Below, piece by piece: positions 13,012-21,828 of a stretch of DNA of 37,038 nucleotides. Every line of letters starts with the position of its first letter. Positions within the stretch are counted from its first letter, which is position 1. Both the position numbers and the translations under genes were made by a program. The notes beneath the pieces were generated by a model that worked only from the letters and a program-made list of their open reading frames with translations, ran no database searches and was not told where the DNA came from. Source of the DNA: a virus; IMG/VR virus record IMGVR_UViG_3300027851_000073, positions 1-37,038 of that record; one strand, written 5' to 3'.

Positions 13012-13340
13012 AGGGTGCTGCCGGCGACGAACAGCGCATCCACCTCGGCCCGGCTGGTCAGGCGCCAGCGGATCATCTCGAGGAACGGCAGATAATGCCG
13101 CTGCAGGATCCGAAAGAGCGTGGCGACGTCTCGGCTCAGGTCGTTGATCACCTCCGAGCGCGCCCTGAAGGGGCGCCGGAAGAAGATGCCGCCCATGCCG
13201 ATGAAGGGCTCGACGTAGGCGGTGTGAGGGATGGCCCCAAGGCGCTCGACGATCCGGCGGGCCAGATTGCGCTTCCCGCCCTGCCAGGGTGCCACGGGGG
13301 CGGCCGGGCGGGCGGGGATCAGGTCAGGACTCGACTCCAT
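13008..13340 (-). CDS. Truncated DNA adenine methylase (Dam family), N-terminal part only
   Basis: 110 aa from ATG 13340; an upstream in-frame ATG at 13433 adds a low-complexity extension. APWQGGKRNLARRIVERLG, then YVEPFIGMGGIFFRRPF (the AdoMet-binding F-x-G-x-G motif) and EVINDLSRDVATLFRILQRH are the N-terminal landmarks of Dam/MT-A70-unrelated D12 class methylases. The family is usually about 250-300 aa; the catalytic D-P-P-Y motif is missing because the frame stops after VDALFVAGSTL. The last residues resemble the tail of the fibre-assembly gene. The gene is therefore very likely inactive as a methyltransferase, unless completed in trans. Confidence 0.75.
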   Translation of the reverse strand: MESSPDLIPARPAAPVAPWQGGKRNLARRIVERLGAIPHTAYVEPFIGMGGIFFRRPFRARSEVINDLSRDVATLFRILQRHYLPFLEMIRWRLTSRAEVDALFVAGSTL

Positions 13341-13344
13341 GCGT

Positions 13345-13468
13345 CTCGCACTCGATAAGCCCCGCGCCTCGGCCGAGGTGGCGGGGCGGCTTGTCCGTGC
13401 GAGGTTGCACCCTCGCGGCTTGGGCCGCTGCAACGGCCCAGCCCCCGCCTTTCGGCGGGAGGGGTCCG
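13345..13468. other. Structured intergenic segment with three hairpins
   Basis: Between the fibre-assembly and methylase genes. CCTCGGCCGAGG (around 13367-13378) sits in an imperfect larger stem (AAGCC/GGCTT and CCCCGC/GCGGGG arms); GTTGCA and TGCAAC enclose GCGGC/GCCGC; and CCCGCC-TTTC-GGCGGG forms a third stem near 13445-13460. No T run follows on the minus strand, so termination would be partial at best. No coding potential seen beyond a weak 5' extension of the methylase frame. Confidence 0.5.
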
Positions 13469-13888
13469 TCAGAGGGTCGCCGCCTGGCTGAAGAGCGCGT
13501 CCACCTGCTCAGCGGTCAGGCCGAGGCCGCCGGAGATCGCTGCCAGCAGCGGGGAAGCGCACTCAATCGTGGTCGCGTATTCCCATTCGATCTGCGTCGC
13601 GCCGCCGGCTGCGGCGACTGCCGCCTCGACCTGGTCGAGCAGCCCCGCCGCATGAAGGGCAAGCCGCGCCTGCCGGGCCGTCACCGCGGCCGGCACCACG
13701 GGTGCGGCCGGCGGCGGCTCGTAGGGCACCAGCGCCTCGCCATCCCACCGCTGGCCCGCGGTGTCCGTAATCCAGGCCTGCCAGACCTCGACCGGGATTT
13801 CGATCGCGCCCTCGGGGATCGCCGGATGATCCGGCGTGTAGAAGCCGGTCGCGAGGCCGGCCGGGTCGATCGTCGCGTGCATCGTCAT
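13469..13888 (-). CDS. Tail fibre assembly / chaperone-like protein
   Basis: 139 aa, ATG 13888, starting right after the tail fibre stop. The N-terminal part has TGFYTPDHPAIPEGAIEIPV and WITDTAGQRWDGEALVPYEP, the pattern of phage tail fibre assembly (caudoviral Tfa-like/DUF4376-like) proteins, then a Pro-rich linker and a helical C-terminal part with TARQARLALHAAGLLDQVEA, ending GLTAEQVDALFSQAATL. Such proteins help trimerise or decorate tail fibres. Adjacent to the fibre gene, as expected. The C-terminal motif recurs in two neighbouring frames. Confidence 0.82.
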   Translation of the reverse strand: MTMHATIDPAGLATGFYTPDHPAIPEGAIEIPVEVWQAWITDTAGQRWDGEALVPYEPPPAAPVVPAAVTARQARLALHAAGLLDQVEAAVAAAGGATQIEWEYATTIECASPLLAAISGGLGLTAEQVDALFSQAATL

Positions 13889-13889
13889 G

Positions 13890-14903
13890 TCAGTTCCCCA
13901 CCGCCCACCAGCTCACGTTGACCGCCTGGTTGAAGAGCGTCGTGTTGTCCGGCGCCTCGCCGTAGACCGTGAAGCCGGTTACGCCGAAGGCATTGACAGT
14001 GACCAGCGGCACGCGCCCCGTGCCGCTGTTCATCGGGCCTCGCGGCGTCGCGACCGCCTGCAGCATGCTGACGCGGAACGCCACCGGCAGCACCACGTTG
14101 ACCGACGAGGATATGGCGCCGCTGGCCGGCAACACCGCGGTGCCCCATTGCATCAACCCCTCGCCGGGCGTCCGGTAGTAGCCGGACGAGCCGGGCGAGA
14201 ACTCGAATGCCCCCGCGCCGACCGCGTACCAGGCGGCTGCGCCATCCGATGCCAGGGTCAGGCGATCGCGCGGCGTCACCGGCACCGAGGCGATACCGTT
14301 GATCAGATCGGCGCCCGATCTCTGCACAGTGACGGTGTTCGCGCCAACATCGGTGCGGATGATCGTGAAGCGCAGGGGCCGACCGCCGGCCGCGTTGGCC
14401 GCCGGCAGCGTGAGCGTCACATTCCCCGCCGCCGCCGAGGCCAGCACCAGGCCGGCCTGATCGGGCGCCAGGACCGTGCTGGCGTTGATGTTGGCGACGC
14501 CGTTCTGGAGATATGACGCCCAGCCCGCGCCACCTGCGCCCGGATTGGTCAGGTTGTTGTCGACCAGTGACACCCAGGCCGCGCCGGCGGATGCCCCTGC
14601 GATCACCGCGCCCTTCGGGTAGCCACCGATCGCCGCGGCGAAGGCGGCGTCGTAAGGCACCGGCCCGCCCGCGCCTTGCCAGCGGGCCCATGCGCTGATC
14701 TCGTTGAGGATGCCATTCATGTCCTGCCCGAACGGCGGGACACCGCCGGCCGCAATCGGTGTCATCGTCAGTGGCGGGAACCCGGTCGTGAACGACGCGG
14801 CGCCCGGCGTGATGCTGACCTGCGATGGAACGGGAATCGTGTTTTTCAGCCCGCTTTCGGCGAACGGCACCGGGATGCGGGGTGGGAGATCGCTATACTG
14901 CAT
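13890..14903 (-). CDS. Tail fibre protein
   Basis: 337 aa, ATG 14903 (MQYSDLPPRIPVPFAESG); it overlaps the end of the upstream DUF2612 gene by 11 nt. The N-terminal ~100 residues (GGVPPFGQDMNGILNEISAW) match the baseplate-attachment part of alphaproteobacterial phage fibres. The middle is Gly/Ala/Asn-rich (ATLPAANAAGG-like) and beta-stranded. The C-terminus, from about residue 240 (GLMQWGTAVLP, ISSSVNVVLPVAFRVS) to WWAVGN, resembles the gp53-like receptor-binding end domain. It would trimerise and bind the host surface. It is likely a fast-evolving host-range determinant. Confidence 0.88.
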   Translation of the reverse strand: MQYSDLPPRIPVPFAESGLKNTIPVPSQVSITPGAASFTTGFPPLTMTPIAAGGVPPFGQDMNGILNEISAWARWQGAGGPVPYDAAFAAAIGGYPKGAVIAGASAGAAWVSLVDNNLTNPGAGGAGWASYLQNGVANINASTVLAPDQAGLVLASAAAGNVTLTLPAANAAGGRPLRFTIIRTDVGANTVTVQRSGADLINGIASVPVTPRDRLTLASDGAAAWYAVGAGAFEFSPGSSGYYRTPGEGLMQWGTAVLPASGAISSSVNVVLPVAFRVSMLQAVATPRGPMNSGTGRVPLVTVNAFGVTGFTVYGEAPDNTTLFNQAVNVSWWAVGN

Positions 14904-15552
14904 AGATGGCCCCCTGCGACAGGAACGTGCCTTCGCCGAAGGGCGATGCGTCTCCTGCCTCGTTGAATCCGAAAGTGCTTCCCTGCGGCGCTTCAAGAAG
15001 CGTGACGCCGACGCCGGTCGGGCGTGGCAAGACGTTGCCTTGCGTCAGAATCGCAAGCTCGAACGGTTCGAGATAAAACTCGAACGTGAATCGCATCTGC
15101 ATGTTGCCGAGGCTGTTGACGTAGCAGCGCCCGCGCCCCTCGAACAACTGCGTCAGAAGGCGGTTGATGACCGGGCTTGTCGTTCGCGCGATGTTGGTCG
15201 CGGCCTTGATGAGGATCAGCGCGCGATACGCTTCATCGCTGAGAACGAAATTCTGCGTGACCGCTTGGCCATCCGAGAAGGGCGCATTGTTGAACGGCGT
15301 GAAGTCTGGCGTGCCGACCTCGTAGCCGAAGTATGTCGGCGGCGTGGTGATGGTGAGTGTGCGCCCGACACCGACGATGCGGCCCCAGATATCGAGGCCG
15401 ATCCCCTCGGCGGTCAGGATGTTCCATATCTTGTTGTAGAATTCGTCGAAGTCGGCCGCCGGGTCGAGATACCCGTTGAAGTTGGTGATGAGCTGCACCA
15501 GCGTCGCGCTATTCGCGTATTGGCTGATGATGGTCTTCTCGAAGTCCTGCAT
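14893..15552 (-). CDS. DUF2612 baseplate protein
   Basis: 219 aa. Begins MQDFEKTIISQYANSATLVQ, with DPAADFDEFYNKIWNILTAE and GLDIWGRIVGVGRTL, the conserved DUF2612 opening; later FVLSDEAYRALILIKAATNI and a C-terminal FGFNEAGDASPFGEGTF region. DUF2612 proteins act in the position of gpI / tail protein I, linking the baseplate J protein to the fibres. Located directly after baseplate J, as expected. Confidence 0.9.
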   Translation of the reverse strand: MQDFEKTIISQYANSATLVQLITNFNGYLDPAADFDEFYNKIWNILTAEGIGLDIWGRIVGVGRTLTITTPPTYFGYEVGTPDFTPFNNAPFSDGQAVTQNFVLSDEAYRALILIKAATNIARTTSPVINRLLTQLFEGRGRCYVNSLGNMQMRFTFEFYLEPFELAILTQGNVLPRPTGVGVTLLEAPQGSTFGFNEAGDASPFGEGTFLSQGAIYAV

Positions 15553-15555
15553 CGG

Positions 15556-16971
15556 TCAGACCAGCGTCAGAGCAATGTCGGTCGCGTCGATCGTGGGCGC
15601 CTGGTCGATATCCAGAACCACATCGTCCACCATGTCGGTGCCGGTCATGGCCTGGCTCGAATTGGCCTGAGCGGAACTCAGCGTGTACGTCCCGGTTCCG
15701 CCTGTTCCAGTTCCAAGAGCGGTGATGAAAGTTCCATCCGACACGGTCGATCCGCGCACCCACTGGCCGACCCGCAGCGTGCCAGACGCAACGGCCGTCA
15801 CCGTCAGGGTCGAACCCGTGGACGATGCTGTAAACGACGCCTGCGTGCCGGCGCCAACCTTGATCGAGATGATCCTCGCCCACGCTCCCAGCAGGGCAAC
15901 GGCCGAGTAGTACCGTGATGCGTATACGGTGCCGCCGATCCTCTCGCGCTGACCGCCGTCTCCGCCGGCAAAGGCCAGGATGATCGCCGCCTGAATCTGC
16001 GTCAGGGCCGAAGATGGAACCTGCGTGCTGTCGGTGATGCTGACGCGGAAGAGGATCGGAACAAGGTCCGGTACCTGGTACTTGACCGTGTAGGTCGGGT
16101 AGGGCGGGCTGTAGCTGATGTCAGACACCGTGACCGTCGTGTTGCCCACGAAATCGCAGCCGGGACTCACTTTCCGCCAGATCGCATCCCCGATGTCCTG
16201 CGCCTCACCGCCAAGCACGCAGACATAGATGGAATGCGCGGCGATGGAGACGCCGCCGATGGTGACGGGGCTGCTGGTCGGGTTCTGGTTGACGTAGGCA
16301 TCCAACACGTTCGCCACGCCCAGGACTTCGCCCCGCACGGCCGCCAAACTGCCCTGTGCATTGGTGGCGACGGACGCCGAGCGCCGCGCCTCGAACTCCG
16401 CGCGGCCTTCCACGACATTGCCCAGACTGCCATCGCTGGGATTGTTGATCGTGTCCCAGCCTGGGATCGACTGATAGATGATCGTCAGCGTGTTCGCCGG
16501 GCACGGAATCGGGCCCGTTTCCACACAGGCGAACGGCAGTGTGACGATGCCGGAAACCGGGATGGTCCCAGCCTGCGTGCAAGAGAACAGGATGCCGTCC
16601 GTGGTCTGCGCCAGAGCGCCGACCGGGATGACCGTGCCCGCCAGCCCGCTGCATTGAGCAAGCACGACCGTGGGCTCGGCAGGATTGCGCTCGATGAAGT
16701 AGATGCGCGCGATCGCATCCTGCATGCGACCTTCCGCGAAGGCCGGATCGACCTGATTCGTGTAATAGACGAACTGGTCATTCTTGTTCCCGATGATGGC
16801 CGTCATCGACGAGGCCAACTGGCCCTGCGGTGATTCTACGGCGGGGTTCATGTTGCCGCCGAAGGCCGCATTCATGTCGGTCATGACACCGACGTAGATG
16901 GCCGCTTCGGATGGCGCGATGAAGCCCGTCGGCCCGAACTCCGGTTCGGGGACGCTGCTGGTATCGCTCAT
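15556..16971 (-). CDS. Baseplate J-like protein
   Basis: 471 aa. N-terminal [40 protein letters not shown] and the [20 protein letters not shown] segment are typical of baseplate J (gp47-like) proteins. [18 protein letters not shown] and [20 protein letters not shown] follow, then the DUF-type C-terminus. It forms the wedge of the contractile-tail baseplate. Residues ~386-445 (15637-15816) are an inserted 60-residue module ([14 protein letters not shown]... [13 protein letters not shown]) that also occurs in the tail terminator and cement proteins; without it the length is normal. Confidence 0.92.
   Translation of the reverse strand: MSDTSSVPEPEFGPTGFIAPSEAAIYVGVMTDMNAAFGGNMNPAVESPQGQLASSMTAIIGNKNDQFVYYTNQVDPAFAEGRMQDAIARIYFIERNPAEPTVVLAQCSGLAGTVIPVGALAQTTDGILFSCTQAGTIPVSGIVTLPFACVETGPIPCPANTLTIIYQSIPGWDTINNPSDGSLGNVVEGRAEFEARRSASVATNAQGSLAAVRGEVLGVANVLDAYVNQNPTSSPVTIGGVSIAAHSIYVCVLGGEAQDIGDAIWRKVSPGCDFVGNTTVTVSDISYSPPYPTYTVKYQVPDLVPILFRVSITDSTQVPSSALTQIQAAIILAFAGGDGGQRERIGGTVYASRYYSAVALLGAWARIISIKVGAGTQASFTASSTGSTLTVTAVASGTLRVGQWVRGSTVSDGTFITALGTGTGGTGTYTLSSAQANSSQAMTGTDMVDDVVLDIDQAPTIDATDIALTLV
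15637..15816 (-). repeat. Protein module copy 1 (in baseplate J)
   Basis: Encodes a ~60-residue segment with [17 protein letters not shown], a G-S-T-V-S-D-G-T turn and [16 protein letters not shown]. Related copies: 24702-24884, 29114-29296, 28931-29110. Confidence 0.8.
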
Positions 16972-16972
16972 G

Positions 16973-17323
16973 TCAGAATCCCGCTGCGGTGACGGTGCCG
17001 GTCACGTCCGTGATCTGCACCTGGCCGGTGATCTGGCGCTCTTCGAGGCCAGTGATGTAGCAGGTCGCGCTCACGACCTCAGGAACCGTGAGAGCCGCGT
17101 TTTCGAAGGCGTTCTTCATCAGTTGAAGCGGCGGGAACTGCCCAAGGATCTGCTGGAAGTACGGAACGCCCTTGGTCGTGTCGTACCAGGCCTCGCCACG
17201 AAAGAGCCGGATGGCGCTCGCCGCGTCCTGCGCCAAGGCATATGGGTTCGACGCGACCGCGATGTTCCCGAAGGCATCGAGAATGATGTCCCAGCGGTCG
17301 ATGTCCAGAAGCAGCGTGCGCAT
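16973..17323 (-). CDS. Baseplate wedge, gp25-like protein
   Basis: 116 aa. [20 protein letters not shown], the [20 protein letters not shown] stretch and [20 protein letters not shown], then a beta-rich end, are the pattern of gp25/XkdS-like wedge proteins, which contact the J protein and the sheath. Position between spike and J genes fits. Length is right for the family. Confidence 0.8.
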   Translation of the reverse strand: MRTLLLDIDRWDIILDAFGNIAVASNPYALAQDAASAIRLFRGEAWYDTTKGVPYFQQILGQFPPLQLMKNAFENAALTVPEVVSATCYITGLEERQITGQVQITDVTGTVTAAGF

Positions 17324-17952
17324 CAGACTGGGGCCTGAGTATTGGCGCCGCCTATCGTGACGCCGCTGTGGACGTGCGTATCGCCGACGTTCTTGCCGTT
17401 ATGGGTCAGCGCCGAGGACGTGATCGCGACCGCGCCCGAGGTGGTGATGTTCACCGGGCCAGTCGCGGTGATGTTGATTCCCCCGCCGGACACGAACTGA
17501 ACAAACTGCGTGGCACCACCATTGAGCACGCCGCCGATGTAGAGCGCGTCGGCCATGTCATAGCGCCGCGCCGAGCCCGGCTGCGATGGTGCGCGGCTGG
17601 TCTTCACGACGCTGATATCGCGCATCGCGAAGACCACGATGCCGATGTCACCGACCGCCGGGTCGAGGATCACAGCATTGCCGCCGGATTGCAGGCGGAA
17701 CACCGGCACGTTGTGGATGGTGCCGTGCGGGACAGCATTCCCGGCGCCATCGACCTGCGAGACCATCGGCTGGATATCGACGAAGGAGGCGCCCCCGGTT
17801 CCGCCCGGCGTTACGGCCTTCACCAGCCCAACCGTCGCGGTCGCCATGCGAGACGCGAGCGATTGGAACAGATGCGCCTGCGCGTTGACCTCGGATGTCG
17901 CCGCTGAAAGAGACTGGATCGGCTCGGCGGTGACGCTATCGGATGGTGGCAA
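17323..17952 (-). CDS. Gp138-type membrane-puncturing spike protein
   Basis: I choose TTG 17952 (GGAG ribosome binding site ~9 nt upstream), which gives MPPSDSVTAEPIQSLSAATS; ATG 18018 would overlap the upstream gene by 83 nt and ATG 17847 would remove protein-like sequence. The N-terminal OB-like domain (TVGLVKAVTPGG... VDIQPMVSQVDGAG, then NVPVFRLQSGGNAVILDPAV, GDIGIVVFAMRDIS) is of the Gp138_N kind. A beta-helical segment of repeated GxxxITxxG follows (INITATGPVNITTSGAVAIT). The tip is GDTHVHSGV, with an H-x-H that in related spikes binds iron. It pierces the outer membrane. Confidence 0.88.
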   Translation of the reverse strand: MPPSDSVTAEPIQSLSAATSEVNAQAHLFQSLASRMATATVGLVKAVTPGGTGGASFVDIQPMVSQVDGAGNAVPHGTIHNVPVFRLQSGGNAVILDPAVGDIGIVVFAMRDISVVKTSRAPSQPGSARRYDMADALYIGGVLNGGATQFVQFVSGGGINITATGPVNITTSGAVAITSSALTHNGKNVGDTHVHSGVTIGGANTQAPV

Positions 17953-18838
17953 AGCGTGGCTCCGCTGCCTCGAGGAACGTGAACCAAGGACCACCTGGCG
18001 TCTCGGCGGCGAGGTCATGCATCAGGCTGTAGACGCGCCATTGGCCATTGGCTGGCGTGAGCTCGCTTTCGACCTTGATCAGACCTTGGAATGTGATGCT
18101 GGGGTTGAAGAGCGTTTGAATCGCGATGCCATTCCTGGTGAAGGCCGGGTATCCGATCATGCCCGTTTGCGGCGTGATCAGCGGAACCTGACCGCCTCGC
18201 GGGCGACCTCGCGGCATGATGGCCATGACGCCAAGCTCAACCACCATGTCGATCCCGGCCGCCTCGGCGCACGCCTGCGCCTGCGCGTAGAGCGCACCGG
18301 GGAAGTAGGGATTGGCCAACTGAGCGGTGACGCCGTTGTTCTCGAACGCGAGGCCCATCTGCGTCGCGAGGCCAGACATGATCGTCGCCACGTCAGCCGA
18401 GCCCGTGAAGCTCGACGGAGGCGCGATGGCGAGCGCCCCGGCCATGCCGGACTGTGCCACGACATGGAATGGCACTTCGGGCGATCCCTTGAAGTCGGCC
18501 CAGGCGTTGGTGATCGTCCCTTGGAACACCACCCCCATGCCGCTTTCGTCGTCGCCAGCCGAGACGGAGATGGCGTTGTTCCGCCCCGCCAGCGGCAGCC
18601 GGCCCAGCGTCGAAAGCTGGTTCATCAGGCTCAACGACATGCCGTAGATGCGGAACTGGCACTCGGTCATCGCCAAGCCGCCAGCCTTCTTGATCTGCGC
18701 GGTCGCCCGATGATTGGTCAGAGTGACCTGATTTCCCCCTTCAGCGAATGTCGGGTTGGTCGTGACGTTGGGGCTCGACGCGCTGGTCGTTGGCATCAGC
18801 GTGAACGTGATGTCCAGGCGGCGACGAACGAAGGTCAT
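17936..18838 (-). CDS. Baseplate hub protein
   Basis: 300 aa, ATG 18838. MTFVRRRLDITFTLM and VTLTNHRATAQIKKAGGLAM open the N-terminal barrel; SLSLMNQLSTLGRLPLAGRN follows, then the FHVVAQSGMAGALAIAPPSS region, the VATIMSGLATQMGLAFENNG helix and MVVELGVMAIMPRGRPRGG. This is the phage hub fold (gp27/gpD-like) of contractile-tailed phages. It forms the central ring that holds the spike below the tail tube. The next gene (spike) starts within its end. Confidence 0.85.
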   Translation of the reverse strand: MTFVRRRLDITFTLMPTTSASSPNVTTNPTFAEGGNQVTLTNHRATAQIKKAGGLAMTECQFRIYGMSLSLMNQLSTLGRLPLAGRNNAISVSAGDDESGMGVVFQGTITNAWADFKGSPEVPFHVVAQSGMAGALAIAPPSSFTGSADVATIMSGLATQMGLAFENNGVTAQLANPYFPGALYAQAQACAEAAGIDMVVELGVMAIMPRGRPRGGQVPLITPQTGMIGYPAFTRNGIAIQTLFNPSITFQGLIKVESELTPANGQWRVYSLMHDLAAETPGGPWFTFLEAAEPRFATIR

Positions 18839-19158
18839 TCGGGCAGGTACGCGAGGAAGAAGCGGCTTCCCAGCCCCGTGTAGTAGACCTGATCGGGGTT
18901 CGCCGGCACCAGCGGATCGGCCGCCGGCTGCGTGTCATAGAAGGCCAGATCGCCGATGAAGCCGAGATAGACAGATCGCACGATCCGGTTGCCGATCTCG
19001 CACAGCACGCCGCCGATGATCAGGACGTCGTTGACGTAGAGGTTGAGGAACATTCCGGTTGCTTTCTGCGCGATCGCGATACGGCAAAGCTGGCCGTCGA
19101 GCGTCACGTTGAAGACCTGATTCGGCACCGGCTGCGTGGGGATGACCAGCGCCATCAT
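18835..19158 (-). CDS. Baseplate plug protein, Pam3 gp18-like
   Basis: 107 aa, ATGA overlap with the hub gene. VIPTQPVPNQVFNVTLDGQL, LNLYVNDVLIIGGVLCEIGN, RIVRSVYLGFIGDLAFYDTQ and YYTGLGSRFFLAYLPE match the conserved pattern of this plug family. The protein closes the channel between hub and tail tube before contraction. ATG 19158 is followed at once by a second ATG. Length is that of the family. Confidence 0.88.
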   Translation of the reverse strand: MMALVIPTQPVPNQVFNVTLDGQLCRIAIAQKATGMFLNLYVNDVLIIGGVLCEIGNRIVRSVYLGFIGDLAFYDTQPAADPLVPANPDQVYYTGLGSRFFLAYLPE

Positions 19159-19859
19159 CCGGCTCCATTCGGCGTCGCGGAGGCGATGGGGGGCAGCGCC
19201 TCGGTCTGCACTGCCGTCGGCGTCGCCGCCTGCACCGTGCCGGCGCTAACCGGGGATGCGCCGCTCGGCTGCTGCGGAGACGGCGCGCCAGTCGCGGCGG
19301 CGGTATCAGCGTCGGCGAAGGACGTTCCTGCGGTAAGCCGGACCTCCATCAGCCACACATCGACCGACAGTAGCGTCACGCCGCCCTTGGACGTGCGGCG
19401 ATAGTCGTAATGGACCACATTGGCTCTGGAATAGGTGACATCGGACGTCACCAGACTGACGATGGTCAGGCCCTTCAGCAGCTTATCCAGGGTCGTCAGG
19501 AAGGCCGTGCGCTTGGCATCCGATCCGCCGACCGTGAAGGTCGCCCGCGCGTCGTAGGGCGTCTGGACCTTGTTGTACGAGGCGAATCCGCCCTTCTCGA
19601 TAGGATAGTCCGCGAGCCGAGATTCTGCCTTGTAATCGACCGCCGAGACGTTATCGCCCAGCAAAAGCGGCACGCCCTCTTCGTCGTACAGTCCCCACGT
19701 GGAAGGGATGAAGCTGCGGATGAAGTTGATGGCGTCCGCGACCAGCAGGACGGGCCGCACGAACTGTGCCTGAATGGTCCCTGCCCGCGCCAACAACGGC
19801 ACGCCAGGATAGGGCGGCACCGTTGGGAAGGCGGGAATGGGAAGTATGGGAAGAGGCAT
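19155..19859 (-). CDS. Dit-like tail / baseplate protein
   Basis: 234 aa. Pro-rich N-terminus (MPLPILPIPAFPTVPPYPGV). DNVSAVDYKAESRLADYPIE and KGGFASYNKVQTPYDARATF resemble the S...E...hPVE.GA pattern of Dit-like proteins; VSLVTSDVTYSRANVVHYDY and RRTSKGGVTLLSVDVWLMEV complete the barrel. The C-terminal ~55 residues are Ala/Thr/Pro-rich low complexity. It connects the tail tube end with the hub. The gene lies between tape measure and plug, as in other contractile phages. Confidence 0.82.
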   Translation of the reverse strand: MPLPILPIPAFPTVPPYPGVPLLARAGTIQAQFVRPVLLVADAINFIRSFIPSTWGLYDEEGVPLLLGDNVSAVDYKAESRLADYPIEKGGFASYNKVQTPYDARATFTVGGSDAKRTAFLTTLDKLLKGLTIVSLVTSDVTYSRANVVHYDYRRTSKGGVTLLSVDVWLMEVRLTAGTSFADADTAAATGAPSPQQPSGASPVSAGTVQAATPTAVQTEALPPIASATPNGAG

Positions 19860-21820
19860 CAGGCAAGCCCCTGCGTGGCCTGATCAACGAAGGTCGTCCG
19901 GGCCAGCGCCGCCCCGATGTCCCGCGCGATCCCGCCAGCATCGGTTGCCGCCGTCTGCACGTTGATCGTGCCGATGTTGGCCTCGTTGTTGCTGGTCTGG
20001 TTTGGCCGCACGTTGTCCCGCAAGGCCGCGCCATCCGGGCCGGTGACGAGGTTCGGATCGATGGTGGGAGGCGGGAGCGTGACGCCTTGGGCTGCGGCTG
20101 CTGCTTCAGCGGGGGACATGGCGCGCGGGATGCGAACGCCTTGCGCCGCAGCGGCCTGTTCCGCTGGGGTCATCGTGCGCCCAGCAGGCGGCACGGCGGG
20201 GACGGAAGCGGTCGCTGGGGTCGGCGCCTGCGCCCTCTGCAAGACGCCCAAAGCATTCGCCTGCCGGCGCGGACCGCTACGATCCTCATCACCAGGGATG
20301 CTATAGCGTCGATGCAGGATATCGGCCCCGACGCGGGCATCAGTCGTCCGAGCCAAGGCGTCGCCCACGGCGCGGTGAGAATTCCTCAACTCCCAGTCCA
20401 TGAAGTCGAGTTGCATCTCAAGCGGAGCGCCCAGCGGAGAGCGCCCATACCGCGCCTCGAAGGCTGCGATGCGCGGCCCTCGCCATTGGCCAATGCCCAT
20501 TGCGCCACGCCCGCCCCCGCCGGGGTTGAACGCATTCACGTCCAAGCCTTGGGTCTCGCCCATGGTGTTGCCGACGATGGCCGCCGCCTGCTCGGCGGTC
20601 CACCCGCGCGAGCGGAAGAAATTAAAGGCCGTCTGCTGGTTCTGCTGGGCCGCGATCGTGCCCGCCGCGCCACCCATGGCCGCACCCTGTACGGCCGCAG
20701 GAGCCACGCCGGCTGCTGGATTTGCCTCCCTCGGCGCCGGGGCCGGAACAGGCTGCCCGTTGCGGTCCAGAACCCAATTATTGGTTCCGTCAGGGCCCGT
20801 CACGCGTTCTGGTTCAGGTTCTCCCGCGTTTGCAGCACGTGGGATGATCCCAAGCCTGCGCAGCCATTCGAGCATGGCATTGCCCATATCTCGAACCGCA
20901 CCGACGAACGCCGTAACGTCATCAAGGAAGTCCTGCGATCCCAGATAAGTCGCAAGCCGTCGAACGGCTGTCTCGATCGCCTCGAATGCCGGCCGAAAGG
21001 CAGGGCCAGAAATATACGTCCCGAAGTCACGAAGCTTTTCCAGCACGAACACGATGGCCGGCGTGAAGTCGGTCAGCAGCCGGCTCGCTGACGTCTGCAA
21101 CGCCTGCTGGAAATCCAACCAAGCCTGCTGCCTACGCTGGGCCGCCGCCGCCTGCTCCGGGCTAACCACGCCTAGGCGCCGCTGCTCCGCGAGCATGGCG
21201 TTGCGCTGCTGGGCCGGCAGCGCAGCTAGGTTGACAGTCTCCTGGCCCATGCCCAGGGCTTGAGCGATGGTCAGCCGCTCTTGAGCCGGGCGCCGCGCCA
21301 GTGCTTCCAGAACGTCGCGGTAGATGGCCTCGTTGTCGCGCGTGTTGCCCGCAGCATCGACTAGCGCAACGTTCAGCGCGCGGAAGGCCGGGGAAAGCCC
21401 CTGGCCGCCAAGAAGCCGAAATTGCTGGATCTGGTTCTGGATCGCCGCGAAGGCGCCTGTCACCTCTCCCGCGGCGTTTCCAACCCGCCGCGACACACCC
21501 TCCCAGGCAGAAAGCGCCTGAGTGGACATGTTGAGATCGCGCGCCATACGGCCGATGGCCGCGCTGCTCTCCGTGGTCTGGCGGATGAAGGAGGCAATGC
21601 CGACGCCAGCGGTGAACACGCCGGCAAGACCCAAGGCCGCGTTGCGCGCCGAGGTAATGGACTGCGCCACCCGCGCGCCGGCCAGTTCATAGGCCTTCTG
21701 CGTGCGGTTCGCATCCTCGCGAAGGCGCCGGTTGGTATCGGCGCTCTCGCGCTCGCCCTTCTTCAGGCCCTTGGTGTCCAGACCAAGGGTCATCACCAGG
21801 GCGTCAATCACCGTCGCCAT
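19859..21820 (-). CDS. Tape measure protein with tail lysozyme domain
   Basis: 653 aa. N-terminal coiled coil (residues 1-60, KGERESADTNRRLREDANRT), hydrophobic patch AALGLAGVFTAGVGIASFI (61-79), then DLNMSTQALSAWEGVSRRVG and LLTDFTPAIVFVLEKLRDFG, normal for tape measures. Residues about 396-530 form a phage tail lysozyme domain: FNFFRSRGWTAEQAAAIVGN, a likely catalytic E422 in MGETQGLDVNAF, and GRGAMGIGQWRGPRIAAFEA. The C-terminal region has two near-identical stretches, TPAEQAAAAQGVRIP and SPAEAAAAAQGVTLP. The protein sets tail length and digests cell wall during infection. Length suggests a fairly short tail (about 100 nm by the usual scaling). Confidence 0.93.
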   Translation of the reverse strand: MATVIDALVMTLGLDTKGLKKGERESADTNRRLREDANRTQKAYELAGARVAQSITSARNAALGLAGVFTAGVGIASFIRQTTESSAAIGRMARDLNMSTQALSAWEGVSRRVGNAAGEVTGAFAAIQNQIQQFRLLGGQGLSPAFRALNVALVDAAGNTRDNEAIYRDVLEALARRPAQERLTIAQALGMGQETVNLAALPAQQRNAMLAEQRRLGVVSPEQAAAAQRRQQAWLDFQQALQTSASRLLTDFTPAIVFVLEKLRDFGTYISGPAFRPAFEAIETAVRRLATYLGSQDFLDDVTAFVGAVRDMGNAMLEWLRRLGIIPRAANAGEPEPERVTGPDGTNNWVLDRNGQPVPAPAPREANPAAGVAPAAVQGAAMGGAAGTIAAQQNQQTAFNFFRSRGWTAEQAAAIVGNTMGETQGLDVNAFNPGGGGRGAMGIGQWRGPRIAAFEARYGRSPLGAPLEMQLDFMDWELRNSHRAVGDALARTTDARVGADILHRRYSIPGDEDRSGPRRQANALGVLQRAQAPTPATASVPAVPPAGRTMTPAEQAAAAQGVRIPRAMSPAEAAAAAQGVTLPPPTIDPNLVTGPDGAALRDNVRPNQTSNNEANIGTINVQTAATDAGGIARDIGAALARTTFVDQATQGLA

Positions 21821-21828
21821 GACGCCCC

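Noticed and set aside
14704-15918. 404-aa plus-strand open frame
   Set aside because: Mirrors the DUF2612 and baseplate J genes; Arg-rich and non-repetitive in an implausible way.
19766-21091. 441-aa plus-strand open frame
   Set aside because: Lies opposite the tape measure gene; high Arg/His content typical of antisense frames in high-GC DNA.
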